Shown here: positions 1-8,827 of the stretch, piece after piece
How positions within the stretch are numbered: the stretch's first letter is position 1
How the letters are laid out: each line of letters opens with the position of its first letter
NCBI RefSeq assembly: GCF_002307355.1
Contig: NZ_CP017481.1
Coordinates: 682,001-746,000, forward strand
DNA from: Pectobacterium polaris
GTDB taxonomy: Bacteria; Pseudomonadota; Gammaproteobacteria; Enterobacterales; Enterobacteriaceae
Length of the DNA stretch: 64,000 nucleotides
Direction: 5' to 3'
Translations under genes and position numbers: made by a program
The notes under the pieces: generated by a model
What the model saw: only the letters and a program-made list of their open reading frames with translations
Told to the model about the DNA's origin: nothing
The model's database searches: none

Positions 1-383
1 GGCACCTGAATAAACCGGACGCCACGCTGATAACTGGCCGCGGCAAAACCGGCTAAATCGCCGATGACACCGCCACCCAAGGCAACAATCGTCGTATCAC
101 GACCATGCGGTTTCGCCAACAGCGCGGTAAAAACCTGATCCAATACGGTCAACGATTTGTGCTGCTCGCCGTCAGGTAAGATAACCTGATCGACATGCAC
201 GCCACTGTTTTCCAACACACCACGAACGCGGTCAAGGTACAGAGGAGCCAACGTCTGGTTCGTCACCAGCATGGCCTGCTCCCCCGCTTTCAACGGCATA
301 AAAGAAGCCGAATCATCAAATAATCCAGCGGCTATCGTAATGGGGTAACTACGTTCCCCTAGTGTTACGGTAATTCTTTCCAT
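1..383 (-). CDS. aroB: 3-dehydroquinate synthase, N-terminal part (cut by window edge)
   Basis: Second step of the shikimate pathway: converts DAHP to 3-dehydroquinate in the cytoplasm, using NAD and a divalent metal. Only the first ~127 codons are in the window. The protein begins [15 protein letters not shown]. The glycine-rich NAD-binding stretch [11 protein letters not shown] lies near the cut end, followed by [13 protein letters not shown], which is characteristic of AroB. The ATG at 381-383 lies 52 bases downstream of the aroK stop, so the two are probably cotranscribed as aroKB, as in E. coli. Identification is firm; the C-terminal domain is not visible. Confidence 0.96.
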   Translation of the reverse strand, partial: MERITVTLGERSYPITIAAGLFDDSASFMPLKAGEQAMLVTNQTLAPLYLDRVRGVLENSGVHVDQVILPDGEQHKSLTVLDQVFTALLAKPHGRDTTIVALGGGVIGDLAGFAAASYQRGVRFIQV

Positions 384-435
384 GCTCGTTAAACAACCCG
401 TTCAGGATCCGCTCAATGCGGATTAAGGTATGCTC

Positions 436-957
436 TTAGTTACTTTCCAGCATATTGATAATCTGGTTAGCAACGACCTTGGCACTTTGCTCGTCAGTCC
501 GAATGGTAACGTCAGCGATTTCTTCATAAAGCGGGTTCCGCTCTTTCGCCAACGCTTCCAATACTTCACGTGGAGGGGTTTCAACCTGAAGTAACGGACG
601 CTTCTTATCACGCTGCGTGCGGGCCAGCTGTTTCTCGATTGTCGTTTCCAAATAAACGACAACGCCGCGCGCGGAAAGACGATTGCGCGTCTCACGTGAT
701 TTGACTGAGCCACCGCCTGTCGCCAGTACGATGCCTTGCTTTTCCGTCAATTCATTAATGACTTTCTCTTCACGATCGCGGAAGCCTTCTTCGCCTTCCA
801 CATCGAATACCCAGCCCACATCAGCCCCAGTGCGTCGCTCAATTTCTTGATCGGAGTCGAAAAACTCCATATTGAGTTGCTGAGCTAACTGACGGCCAAT
901 AGTGCTTTTGCCGGCACCCATAGGCCCAACCAGAAAGATATTGCGTTTCTCTGCCAT
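436..957 (-). CDS. aroK: Shikimate kinase I
   Basis: Phosphorylates shikimate at the 3-hydroxyl with ATP in aromatic amino acid synthesis. The protein has 173 residues, the usual AroK length. The P-loop GPMGAGKST is at residues 11-19, the substrate-binding DSD at 34-36, and a GGGSV motif near residue 80 contacts shikimate. The lid region RPLLQ follows. It is first in the pair aroK-aroB. Its start ATG is followed at once by the typical [11 protein letters not shown]-terminus. A 350-base spacer separates it from hofQ, so it probably has its own promoter. Confidence 0.97.
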   Translation of the reverse strand: MAEKRNIFLVGPMGAGKSTIGRQLAQQLNMEFFDSDQEIERRTGADVGWVFDVEGEEGFRDREEKVINELTEKQGIVLATGGGSVKSRETRNRLSARGVVVYLETTIEKQLARTQRDKKRPLLQVETPPREVLEALAKERNPLYEEIADVTIRTDEQSAKVVANQIINMLESN

Positions 958-1308
958 GTTTTTTGGTATTACTAAGACAATTCGTTAATGATAACCCGCC
1001 CCGCCAATCAACCCAGCGGCGGGACCTAAACTGAAACCTCATGAGCGATAGTGCGAGAATCAGACAAAAAATTATCTCAAGACTCAGGGTAGTTTGGCAA
1101 CCGAATAAAATGTCACACCGACCACAGGTGGTCAATGTAGTATGTTTTATCGACATTTTCGGTGGAACAACACTTCAGTGCTCAATTCGCTAACCCTTGT
1201 AAGCTAAATCCGCCGCAGCGTCAAACTCATAAGCGCCGAACGTGACAAAATATTGCACCCGATCCGAAAAAAAAATACCGTACGACGTCAGAGCCCGCCT
1301 GGGTTTAC
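958..1308. other. Intergenic spacer hofQ/aroK (351 bp)
   Basis: No credible gene is present. The spacer should hold the aroKB promoter on the minus strand. A perfect palindrome GACCAC-AG-GTGGTC lies at 1120-1133, and a GC-rich imperfect inverted repeat (CCCGCC...GGCGGG) lies near 996-1024, just upstream of aroK. A poly-A stretch follows at about 1267-1274. The role of the palindrome is unknown. Confidence 0.5.
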
Positions 1309-2583
1309 TCACGATGACGCGGGTATCAGCGTCGGCGTAATGAAAATGACCAATTCTCGTCGCGTATGCTGCTGAGTATGGTTTCTGAACAGATGACCAA
1401 ATACGGGAACCTCACCCAATATTGGTACCTGTCTGTCACTATTCTTTTTTTGCTGCTGGAAAATGCCGCCTAAAACGATGGTTTCTCCATCAGCGACCGT
1501 CACTTGGGTTTGGATTTCCTGTTTATCGATCGCTAATGCTTCGCCATTATCGCCCTGCTTAATCGTCTGCCCCGGCATGTTTTGGCTGATTTTCAGGTTC
1601 AGCGTAATCCGTCCGGCTCGCAGAATGTCCGGTGTGACTTCCATCCCTAATACCGCCTCTTTAAACTCGATAGACGTCGATCCGCTTGCTCCGCTGGAGA
1701 CCTGATACGGAATTTCCGTACCTTGTTTAATACTGGCGGTCTGCTGGTGAGCGGTAAACAAACGAGGGCTGGCGATAATTTCGACCTGGCTTTCCTGTTC
1801 CAGCGCCATTAATTCCAGATCCAGCAGGCGGCCATTCAAGCGTGCCAAATGGAATCCGGCATTGATCGTGGGCGTATCCACCGGCAGGCTAACGTTAAAA
1901 TTATTCAGCCTGAGTGCCTTGTTCGCCGCGCCCCCTTCCCCCAGTCCCCAGTTCACGCCCAGCGCCTGCAGGTGCTCGCTGCTGATGGTGACGATATGCG
2001 CCGCCAGCTGTACCTGCGCTAACGGCAGATCAAGTTCTTTCACCCACGGTTCGAGCTGTGCCAGAGCCTCTTCCGTATCGCGAATCAGTAAGGTGTTCGT
2101 CCGTTTATCCACGGTTACGCTGCCGCGCGTAGACAGCAATGTCCCACGCTGAGCCTGAACGCTGGCCGCCACTTCCGTCACATCAGCATACTGCAACGCG
2201 ACAGAAAGGTTGTGCAGCGGCAATTTCTGCGCCTGTTCCGCTGCATGTTCGTCCCGTTCTTTCTGCAAGGACTCAAGGTGCCCAGCAGGGAAAACCATCA
2301 GCACGTTGCCGTTACGCTCGACGCTAAGCTTCCCCATGCGTAGAACAATATCCAGTGCCTGCTGCCAGGGAATATCTGCCAGCCTCAGGCTAAGATTCCC
2401 CGTCACGCCCGGTGCGATCACCACATTGAGCTGTTGGTGATCGGCTAACGCCTGTAGCACCCGAGGTATCGGTGAATCTTCAAACGCCATCGATACCGAA
2501 CTTTCCGCACTGGCCTGAAACGGCGCGGCGAGAAGAAGCAACCCACTCCACGCCACGACCCGACATAACATCCTCATATTCAT
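1309..2583 (-). CDS. hofQ: HofQ, outer-membrane secretin for DNA utilisation
   Basis: Secretin of the Hof/Com system, expected to form the outer-membrane channel for pilus-like fibres or incoming DNA. It has 424 residues. A signal peptide covers about residues 1-27 (ends ASA). An STN/secretin N-terminal domain follows (MAFEDSPIPRVLQALADHQQLNVVIAPGV). The C-terminal secretin core shows the family pattern VPILGEVPVFGHLFRN close to the end. An AAGGA box lies five bases before the chosen ATG; a second in-frame ATG is two codons later. It is last in the hofMNOPQ operon, 100 bases after hofP, and is full length for HofQ. Confidence 0.93.
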   Translation of the reverse strand: MNMRMLCRVVAWSGLLLLAAPFQASAESSVSMAFEDSPIPRVLQALADHQQLNVVIAPGVTGNLSLRLADIPWQQALDIVLRMGKLSVERNGNVLMVFPAGHLESLQKERDEHAAEQAQKLPLHNLSVALQYADVTEVAASVQAQRGTLLSTRGSVTVDKRTNTLLIRDTEEALAQLEPWVKELDLPLAQVQLAAHIVTISSEHLQALGVNWGLGEGGAANKALRLNNFNVSLPVDTPTINAGFHLARLNGRLLDLELMALEQESQVEIIASPRLFTAHQQTASIKQGTEIPYQVSSGASGSTSIEFKEAVLGMEVTPDILRAGRITLNLKISQNMPGQTIKQGDNGEALAIDKQEIQTQVTVADGETIVLGGIFQQQKKNSDRQVPILGEVPVFGHLFRNHTQQHTRRELVIFITPTLIPASS

Positions 2584-2683
2584 AACCTTCCTTGTTATCG
2601 AGATACGCTGTTGCCAACGTTGTTTTCAAAGAACAATTGTCTAACGACTGCGTTCAAAATACCTGTCGTCAGGCAGACTTCAC

Positions 2684-3061
2684 CTATTCCACTGGCTTAG
2701 TGATAAACGGAGAAGCCAGCAGCAGGTTCTCTGGCAGGCCGTCACAGCCTGCCTCATGCGCTGTCGGGACAAGTTTGGCCCCTGATTTATCCAGTTGACT
2801 GACTAGCCAATTCCCTGGGGGAATCGTTTCGCCGCGTGTCAGCCTGATCCAGCCAACCTCCGGCTGCGTGAGCCAACCAGTCCAACGGTCACCAGAGCCA
2901 ATCACGCCTTTTAGCTGCCACGCTGGCAGTGTCGCTGAGGGCAGGCAACGCGCCGCAGCCAGAGGCTGAAAAGGGTCGATACGTTCTGCGAGTTTTTCTG
3001 CCTGCACGCTATGGGGTACGAAGGGCAGCATCAATGCGATACAACGTGTTATGTGGCTCAT
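2684..3061 (-). CDS. hofP: HofP-like pilus assembly protein
   Basis: Small 125-residue exported protein at the hofP position. A hydrophobic N-terminal signal (about residues 5-21) is followed by a short mature part ending in SPFITKPVE. The sequence is weakly conserved and is assigned mainly by place in the operon and by the PFQPLAAARCLP motif, which resembles PilP-type proteins. Its ATG overlaps the hofO stop by four bases, so translation is probably coupled. PilP-like proteins connect the inner-membrane PilN/PilO complex to the secretin. That role is inferred here. Confidence 0.8.
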   Translation of the reverse strand: MSHITRCIALMLPFVPHSVQAEKLAERIDPFQPLAAARCLPSATLPAWQLKGVIGSGDRWTGWLTQPEVGWIRLTRGETIPPGNWLVSQLDKSGAKLVPTAHEAGCDGLPENLLLASPFITKPVE

Positions 3062-3645
3062 GGCACCGCCTCCGGCATGATTAGCGATAGCTCAACCTGC
3101 AACCGTGGTATTTCTGTTGACTGCGCCGTTGGAGCGCCATCTGGCTTTACGGTCAGTTGTGTTATTCGCAGCACATAAGGTAATGCCGTCAGCGCACGAA
3201 GCACCTGCAATACGCCCGTGTAATTCGCGCTAAATGCCAATTGCCAACGTTCCTGATGGGGTGCTCCCGCATGAGGCGGAGCGGGCTGCCAGGACAGCAG
3301 CGAAGCCCCCGCCTGCGACAGAGGCTCAACGATAAGCTGTGCCAGTCGGTCAGGCTGGAAGGGATCGTCTTGCGCAGTTTTCTCCGCTAATTGCGTGCTT
3401 AGCAAAGAGAGCAGCGGCATCGCATCCAGTTTTTGCTGGAGTTCCCCGACATCCAGACGCGCCTGAACGGTTTGCGCTTCTATGCCAATCACAACCTGCC
3501 GTACTTCACCGATGAGGAACCAGCCTGCTAACAGTCCAGCAGCAGCGACAAACGCCAATTGAAGCGCTAGCTGCTGCCAAAGCGGTTTATTCACTAGCCC
3601 AGGTCGATTTAGTACAACGTGAGCCACGATCGCTTGATTAATCAT
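3058..3645 (-). CDS. hofO: HofO-like inner-membrane pilus assembly protein
   Basis: About 195 residues when started at MINQAIVAHVV. This ATG overlaps the hofN stop by eight bases and is preferred to an upstream start that would overlap hofN further. A single transmembrane helix lies at about residues 24-45 (LALQLAFVAAAGLLAGWFLIG), followed by a coiled-coil-prone segment and a periplasmic ferredoxin-like domain typical of PilO/HofO. It probably dimerises with HofN. No catalytic motif is expected. Confidence 0.85.
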   Translation of the reverse strand: MINQAIVAHVVLNRPGLVNKPLWQQLALQLAFVAAAGLLAGWFLIGEVRQVVIGIEAQTVQARLDVGELQQKLDAMPLLSLLSTQLAEKTAQDDPFQPDRLAQLIVEPLSQAGASLLSWQPAPPHAGAPHQERWQLAFSANYTGVLQVLRALTALPYVLRITQLTVKPDGAPTAQSTEIPRLQVELSLIMPEAVP

Positions 3646-4207
3646 GGTCTTCCCCCGGTGAGGAAACACCCGTATCACGCCAGTTGGCCTGAAAGGAAAA
3701 GCGCAACTGGGTATTCACACCGCGCTCTCGGGACGTATGCAGCAGCTGTACACGCTCAACGGAAACATGGCGCAATAACGCGTGCTGTAACGTAATGATA
3801 TCGTGATAGTTTTCACTCACGCCGGACAGCAGCAGATGCGAGCCGCGGTCGGCGATCTCCGTCAGCCACAGACGCGCGGGCATCATGCCAGCAATCTGAT
3901 CTAACAGATGGAGATTACGACGATTGTCATGCTGGACTATCGCCTCGGCGCTTTCCTGTTCCAGATAGCGACGCAGCGCTTCTCGCGCCTGATGCGTTTG
4001 TTGATACCGTGCCGTCAGTTGCTGCTGTTGGGCCAGCACCGCATTGAGTTCATCCTGCGCACGTTGCTGCCTGTGCTGCCAAAACAGATAGCTCGCGGCG
4101 ATAAGGCATAGCATCAACCCCATCTGTAGCCACAGCAGCCCTAACCAACGACGAGCCCGCTGGCGCATCAGGGTTTTGCGCCAGGGTAAAAGATTAATCA
4201 GCAGCAT
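3638..4207 (-). CDS. hofN: HofN, PilN-like inner-membrane protein
   Basis: The protein has 189 residues. It opens with MLLINLLPWRKTLMRQRARR, the cytoplasmic INLLPWR motif by which PilN-type proteins bind the PilM/HofM actin-like partner. One transmembrane helix follows (about residues 22-43), then a Gln-rich coiled coil and a small periplasmic domain. It starts two bases after the hofM stop and overlaps hofO by eight bases. The motif and position make the assignment secure. Confidence 0.92.
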   Translation of the reverse strand: MLLINLLPWRKTLMRQRARRWLGLLWLQMGLMLCLIAASYLFWQHRQQRAQDELNAVLAQQQQLTARYQQTHQAREALRRYLEQESAEAIVQHDNRRNLHLLDQIAGMMPARLWLTEIADRGSHLLLSGVSENYHDIITLQHALLRHVSVERVQLLHTSRERGVNTQLRFSFQANWRDTGVSSPGEDHD

Positions 4208-4209
4208 AG

Positions 4210-5061
4210 TCAGGCATCCTCAGGACGCAATGCCAACCCACCCGCAATCGCAAAAGCCGAGGGGAAACTCGGCAACGGCGGCTGCATATGGTTAAACACC
4301 GTTAACGGCGACCACGGCTGTAATACATCAGTCTGCTGGCGGGGTAAATCGGGCGAGACGCTAGAATAATAGGCTATGCCATCGACATCATGCTGATAGC
4401 GAGTGCTTACAACCGATAAGATATCAGCCTCGTCATTCAGCTCATCAAGATGTATCACTCCCGAGTGAAAAGCGTGGTTCAACGGGGCAACCCACAGCCA
4501 GCCATCCAACAGCCGATGCAAAAGCAGACGGTTAGCTTCAAGCCCAGCCCGCTGCGCCATCGTCCGAAGCGCACAGGTTGAAACCTCAAGCACATCGGGG
4601 TGCAACCCTGCACTATTCAGGCATGCCAGCCATTTATCAATCTCCTGTCGGCGCGCGGCCGTCACCAGCAGCAAGCCCTGCATCTGCGGGTCTTCCCGAT
4701 AGTCTATCGCCAGCGATTCGCTACTGATCGGCAGCTTACGAGCCGCCATAGTTTCGATGTAGAGGCTACGCTCTGGCTCCTGTAAACGCTGGTCAGGCAT
4801 CGGTAAATGCTGCTGTAAAATCAACTGAGCAGGAAACCCCACCCGTAGCGAAATGTGTCCAGGCAGTAAACGTCGCCATGTTCGCAAGGTCTCACAAAGC
4901 GCCTCAGTATGGTGTAGACTACCCGTGCGCAAGGTGTCGTCTGGTAGCGGATATTGCCACCAGTGACGAAGCTGCCAGCCATCGCGGCGGCGCTGAACCG
5001 CCAGCGCGCGCATGAAGCCGTTTTGTATATCTACTCCAACCCGCCAGATGTGATAAGCCAT
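4210..5061 (-). CDS. hofM: HofM, PilM-like cytoplasmic protein
   Basis: The first gene of the hof operon encodes 283 residues from the ATG at 5061 (MAYHIWRVGVDIQNG). The N-terminus resembles the beta-strand and phosphate-loop region of the actin-like PilM fold. PilM-type proteins bind the N-terminal motif of PilN/HofN. A longer reading would run into the mrcA promoter and lacks family-like sequence, so the 5061 start was chosen. It is divergent from mrcA with 115 bases between the starts, exactly as in E. coli. Confidence 0.9.
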   Translation of the reverse strand: MAYHIWRVGVDIQNGFMRALAVQRRRDGWQLRHWWQYPLPDDTLRTGSLHHTEALCETLRTWRRLLPGHISLRVGFPAQLILQQHLPMPDQRLQEPERSLYIETMAARKLPISSESLAIDYREDPQMQGLLLVTAARRQEIDKWLACLNSAGLHPDVLEVSTCALRTMAQRAGLEANRLLLHRLLDGWLWVAPLNHAFHSGVIHLDELNDEADILSVVSTRYQHDVDGIAYYSSVSPDLPRQQTDVLQPWSPLTVFNHMQPPLPSFPSAFAIAGGLALRPEDA

Positions 5062-5176
5062 GTTCAACCCGATTTCCTTATCCCTTAAAAGAACGTATCC
5101 ACAGTGCTGGCTTACCTTTATACTAGCGCCCGATTGTTTATAAACTGTCCAAACGCTACTGAATGGAAAATCCCAG

Positions 5177-7732
5177 GTGAAGTTCGTAAAGTATCTATTC
5201 ATCCTTGCAGTCTCTTGCATTCTGCTGGGAGCTGCCTCGATATACGGTTTGTACCGTTATATCGAACCCCAACTGCCCGATGTCGCCGCGCTGAAAGATG
5301 TTCGGCTGCAAACGCCTATGCAGGTCTACAGCGCCGATGGCGAACTGATCGCTCAGTTTGGTGAAAAACGCCGTATCCCGGTCAAGCTGGACCAGGTTCC
5401 CCCTGAGTTGGTACACGCTTTTATCGCGACCGAAGACAGCCGCTTCTATGATCACCACGGTGTCGATCCCGTCGGGATCATCCGCGCCGCGTCTATCGCG
5501 CTCACCTCTGGTCACGCCTCTCAAGGGGCGAGTACCATTACGCAACAGCTCGCCAGGAACTTCTTCCTGAGCCCGGAACGCACCCTGATTCGTAAGATCA
5601 AGGAAGTGTTTTTGGCTATCCGTATTGAGCAGTTGCTGACCAAGGATGAAATCCTTGAGCTCTATATGAACAAGATTTACCTCGGCTATCGCGCTTATGG
5701 CGTTGGCGCGGCGGCACAGGTTTACTTTGGCCGCCCTGTTGACCAGTTGACGCTGAGCGAAATGGCGATGATCGCCGGTCTGCCGAAGGCACCATCGACG
5801 TTCAACCCGCTCTATTCCTACGACCGTGCCGTTGCCCGTCGCAACGTCGTCCTTGCACGTATGAAGGATGAAAACTACATCACGCAGTCGCAATACGATG
5901 CAGCGCGTAACGAAAAGCTGGTCGCGAATTACCACGCACCGGATATTTCGTTCTCCGCACCGTATGTCGCAGAAATGGCGCGACAGGAGATGTTCAAACG
6001 CTACGGCGAAGATGCTTATAACGACGGTTATAAGGTCTACACGACGGTGACCAAAAAATTGCAAACCGCCGCACAGGATGCGCTGCGTAATAATATCCTC
6101 GCCTATGACATGCGCCACGGTTACCGCGGCCCGAGCAAAGTGCTGTGGAAAGTCGGCGAAGGCGTCTGGGATCAGGCGAAGATGATTGCCGCTCTGAAAG
6201 CGTTGCCGGTCTACGGCCCGCTCTCTCCGGCCATCGTTACCAGCACCACGGCTGACAACGCGATTGCGCTCATGTCTGACGGCAGCAATATTGCTCTACC
6301 AATGGCGGGCATGCGCTGGGCACGTGCATACCGTTCCGATACGCAGCAAGGGCCAACACCGAAGCGCGTCACGGACGTGGTACAGGCAGGCCAGCAGGTC
6401 TGGGTGCGTAAAGTGAACGATGACTGGTGGCTGGCACAGGTGCCGGACGTCAACTCGGCCATCGTCTCGCTTAACCCGAAAAACGGTGCGATAGAAGCGC
6501 TGGTTGGCGGTTTTGACTTTAACCAAAGCAAATTCAACCGTGCGACGCAGGCACTGCGTCAGATTGGTTCCAACATCAAACCGTTCCTGTATACCGCTGC
6601 AATGGACAAAGGTTTAACGCTGGCAACGATTCTGAACGACGTACCGATCACCCGTTGGGATGCTGGTGCAGGATCTGACTGGCGGCCGAAAAACTCACCG
6701 GCAACCTACGATGGTCCAATCCGTTTGCGTCAGGGGCTGGGTCAATCCAAAAACGTGGTGATGGTGCGTGCCATGCGTGCGATGGGCGTGGACTATGCGG
6801 CGGATTACCTGCAACGCTTCGGTTTCCCGGCGCAGAATATCGTCCATACCGAATCGCTGGCGCTGGGTGCCGCCTCGTTTACGCCGCTACAGGTCGTACG
6901 TGGCTATGCCGTCATGGCAAACGGCGGCTATCTGGTCGATCCTTATCTGATTAGCAAGATAGAGAGCGAGGCGGGCGGTACGGTGTTTACCGCAACGCCA
7001 AAAGTGGTCTGCGATACCTGTAATCTCCCGCTGGTCTACGGTGAAACGCCGCGTTCTCCAGTGTTAGCGACCACTAACGTTGAAGATGTTGCCACGTCAA
7101 ACGAAGCACCGCCGGTAGGCCTGCCACAGCCAGAACTGGAACCTGTTACGCCAGAGGCCGCACAGCAAAACGCCGCTCAGCCTTACGCACCGCATGTTAT
7201 CAACACGCCGTTGGCGTTCCTGATTAAAGACGCGCTGAACAGCAACGTCTTCGGTGAGCCGGGCTGGATGGGTACGGGCTGGCGTGCAGGTCGTGACTTG
7301 AAACGTCGTGATATCGGCGGTAAAACCGGTACAACGAACAGTTCCAAAGATGCCTGGTTCTCCGGCTATGGCCCGAATTTGGTGACGTCAGTCTGGATCG
7401 GCTTCGACGATCACCGTCGCGATCTGGGTGCCAGCAGCGCATCTGGCGCTATCAAAGATCAGATCTCTGGTTATGAAGGCGGTGCGAAATCAGCGCAGCC
7501 TGCGTGGGATGATTTCATGAAAGCCGCGCTGGATGGCGTACCGGAACAACCGCTGACGCCGCCAGCAGGCATCGTCAGTGTGGTGATTGACCGCAGCAGC
7601 GGCAAGCTGTCCAACGGTGGTGGTAATAGTCGTTCTGAGTACTTCATTGACGGAACGCAGCCGAAAGAATACGAAGTGCATGAAGTCGGCACTACGCTGA
7701 TGGATAACGGACAAAGCGAAGAATTATTCTAG
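5177..7732 (+). CDS. mrcA: Penicillin-binding protein 1A
   Basis: Bifunctional peptidoglycan synthase of 851 residues, anchored in the inner membrane with its catalytic domains in the periplasm. One transmembrane helix spans about residues 7-27. The glycosyltransferase domain has the catalytic Glu86 in ATEDSRFYDHHG and the GASTITQQLARN motif. The transpeptidase domain has the acylated Ser465 (SNIKPF), a later SKN motif and KTGTT beginning at Lys716. An OB-like insert lies between them. Length and motifs match PBP1a. The gene is monocistronic and ends in a strong terminator. Confidence 0.98.
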   Translation: MKFVKYLFILAVSCILLGAASIYGLYRYIEPQLPDVAALKDVRLQTPMQVYSADGELIAQFGEKRRIPVKLDQVPPELVHAFIATEDSRFYDHHGVDPVGIIRAASIALTSGHASQGASTITQQLARNFFLSPERTLIRKIKEVFLAIRIEQLLTKDEILELYMNKIYLGYRAYGVGAAAQVYFGRPVDQLTLSEMAMIAGLPKAPSTFNPLYSYDRAVARRNVVLARMKDENYITQSQYDAARNEKLVANYHAPDISFSAPYVAEMARQEMFKRYGEDAYNDGYKVYTTVTKKLQTAAQDALRNNILAYDMRHGYRGPSKVLWKVGEGVWDQAKMIAALKALPVYGPLSPAIVTSTTADNAIALMSDGSNIALPMAGMRWARAYRSDTQQGPTPKRVTDVVQAGQQVWVRKVNDDWWLAQVPDVNSAIVSLNPKNGAIEALVGGFDFNQSKFNRATQALRQIGSNIKPFLYTAAMDKGLTLATILNDVPITRWDAGAGSDWRPKNSPATYDGPIRLRQGLGQSKNVVMVRAMRAMGVDYAADYLQRFGFPAQNIVHTESLALGAASFTPLQVVRGYAVMANGGYLVDPYLISKIESEAGGTVFTATPKVVCDTCNLPLVYGETPRSPVLATTNVEDVATSNEAPPVGLPQPELEPVTPEAAQQNAAQPYAPHVINTPLAFLIKDALNSNVFGEPGWMGTGWRAGRDLKRRDIGGKTGTTNSSKDAWFSGYGPNLVTSVWIGFDDHRRDLGASSASGAIKDQISGYEGGAKSAQPAWDDFMKAALDGVPEQPLTPPAGIVSVVIDRSSGKLSNGGGNSRSEYFIDGTQPKEYEVHEVGTTLMDNGQSEELF

Positions 7733-7760
7733 CCAGCGTTCGACAGCATCAGACAAGGCA

Positions 7761-7793
7761 AAGAAGGCGCAGGAAACTGCGCCTTCTTTTTTG
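7761..7793 (+). terminator. Rho-independent terminator of mrcA
   Basis: A perfect 12-bp stem (AAGAAGGCGCAG / CTGCGCCTTCTT) with a GAAA tetraloop runs into six T residues, 28 bases after the mrcA stop. It also lies between mrcA and the convergent nudE, so it may act on both. Confidence 0.93.
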
Positions 7794-7832
7794 CTATGTT
7801 GGCTTATGAAAAACAGGTTGGTTTATTAAAAA

Positions 7833-8390
7833 TTAGCGGGGTGTACGACGCAGCCAGTCGTGGGCCAGAAACAGCGCGCTGACGTTACGCGCTTCGCGGA
7901 AATCAGGCTCTTGCAGCAGCGACATCATGTTATCTATCGGCCAGCGGACTTGCGGCATCGGCTCCGGCTCATCGCCTTCCAAACTCTGCGGATACAGCCC
8001 ACGCGCCACCACGATATTCATCTGGCTGGAAAAATAGGAGGGCGCCATCGTTAACGTCGCCAGCAACTCCAGCTTTTCCGCCCCAAAACCGACTTCTTCC
8101 ATCAGCTCGCGGTTAGCGGCTTCAAAGACCGTTTCACCGGGATCGATCAGCCCTTTGGGAAAGCCCAGCTCGTATTCTTCGATACCGACAGCGTATTCGC
8201 GGATCAACAGCAGTTCATCATCAATGATCGGGACAATCATCACCGCTTGTCGGCCGCTTGGGCGCATCCGTTCATAAACCCGCCGTACCCCGTTGCTAAA
8301 TTCAAGATCGACGGATTCCACATTGAACAGGCGCGAATGCGCTACCGTTTCTACCTTGAGGATTTTAGGTTTTTTCAGGTTATGACTCAT
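7833..8390 (-). CDS. nudE: ADP-compounds hydrolase NudE
   Basis: Nudix hydrolase of 185 residues that cleaves ADP-ribose, NADH, AP3A and similar substrates to AMP plus a phosphorylated product. The Nudix box G-x5-E-x7-RELMEEVGF spans residues 80-102, with the metal-binding REXXEE intact. The N-terminal MSHNLKKPKILKVETVAHSRLF is typical of NudE. It is convergent with mrcA and divergent from igaA, the standard enterobacterial arrangement. Confidence 0.96.
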   Translation of the reverse strand: MSHNLKKPKILKVETVAHSRLFNVESVDLEFSNGVRRVYERMRPSGRQAVMIVPIIDDELLLIREYAVGIEEYELGFPKGLIDPGETVFEAANRELMEEVGFGAEKLELLATLTMAPSYFSSQMNIVVARGLYPQSLEGDEPEPMPQVRWPIDNMMSLLQEPDFREARNVSALFLAHDWLRRTPR

Positions 8391-8827
8391 TGATGCCCCC
8401 CAGAGAGTTACGACCAGAACGGCACCTTAGCCCAACGTGCATGAAAGACGGCGTTTATCGCAACCTGAACATGGCATGCTGTTGAATAAGAAGAGATCGT
8501 AAATATTCTTTTTTGATTCTGTTCACATTGTGCGTTAACAGCCGCCTCCGCTGCAACTATCGTGACGATGAATTTACGTGTGGGCAACATGAAGGATACA
8601 TCCTGTATGAGAAACCACCAGAAAAAGTCAATAACTTAAAAAAAATAGGAATATCCTCATTCAAGCGGCATTTTTTGCTTGTTACTATCATCACCTTATG
8701 CGATTAATTCCATTCACAATTACGTTATTAATCTAAGAAAACAATGCCATACGGGTTATCATCGATTGTATAATTTTGTTAAACTCCGACGAGAACAAGG
8801 AGCATCGAGTTTTGGAATGGAGATGAC
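8391..8827. other. Divergent promoter region nudE/igaA (437 bp)
   Basis: No convincing gene is seen; short open frames here have no family features. A perfect -10 hexamer TATAAT lies at 8769-8774, about 54 bases before igaA, without a clear -35. An AAGGAG at 8799-8804 and GGAG at 8819-8822 precede the igaA ATG, the latter well placed as ribosome-binding site. The 8600-8720 stretch is AT-rich. Confidence 0.45.

Noticed and set aside
5195..6118. 307-codon open frame antisense to mrcA
   Set aside because: Lies wholly inside mrcA, has no domain motifs, and its existence follows from the codon use of the sense gene.
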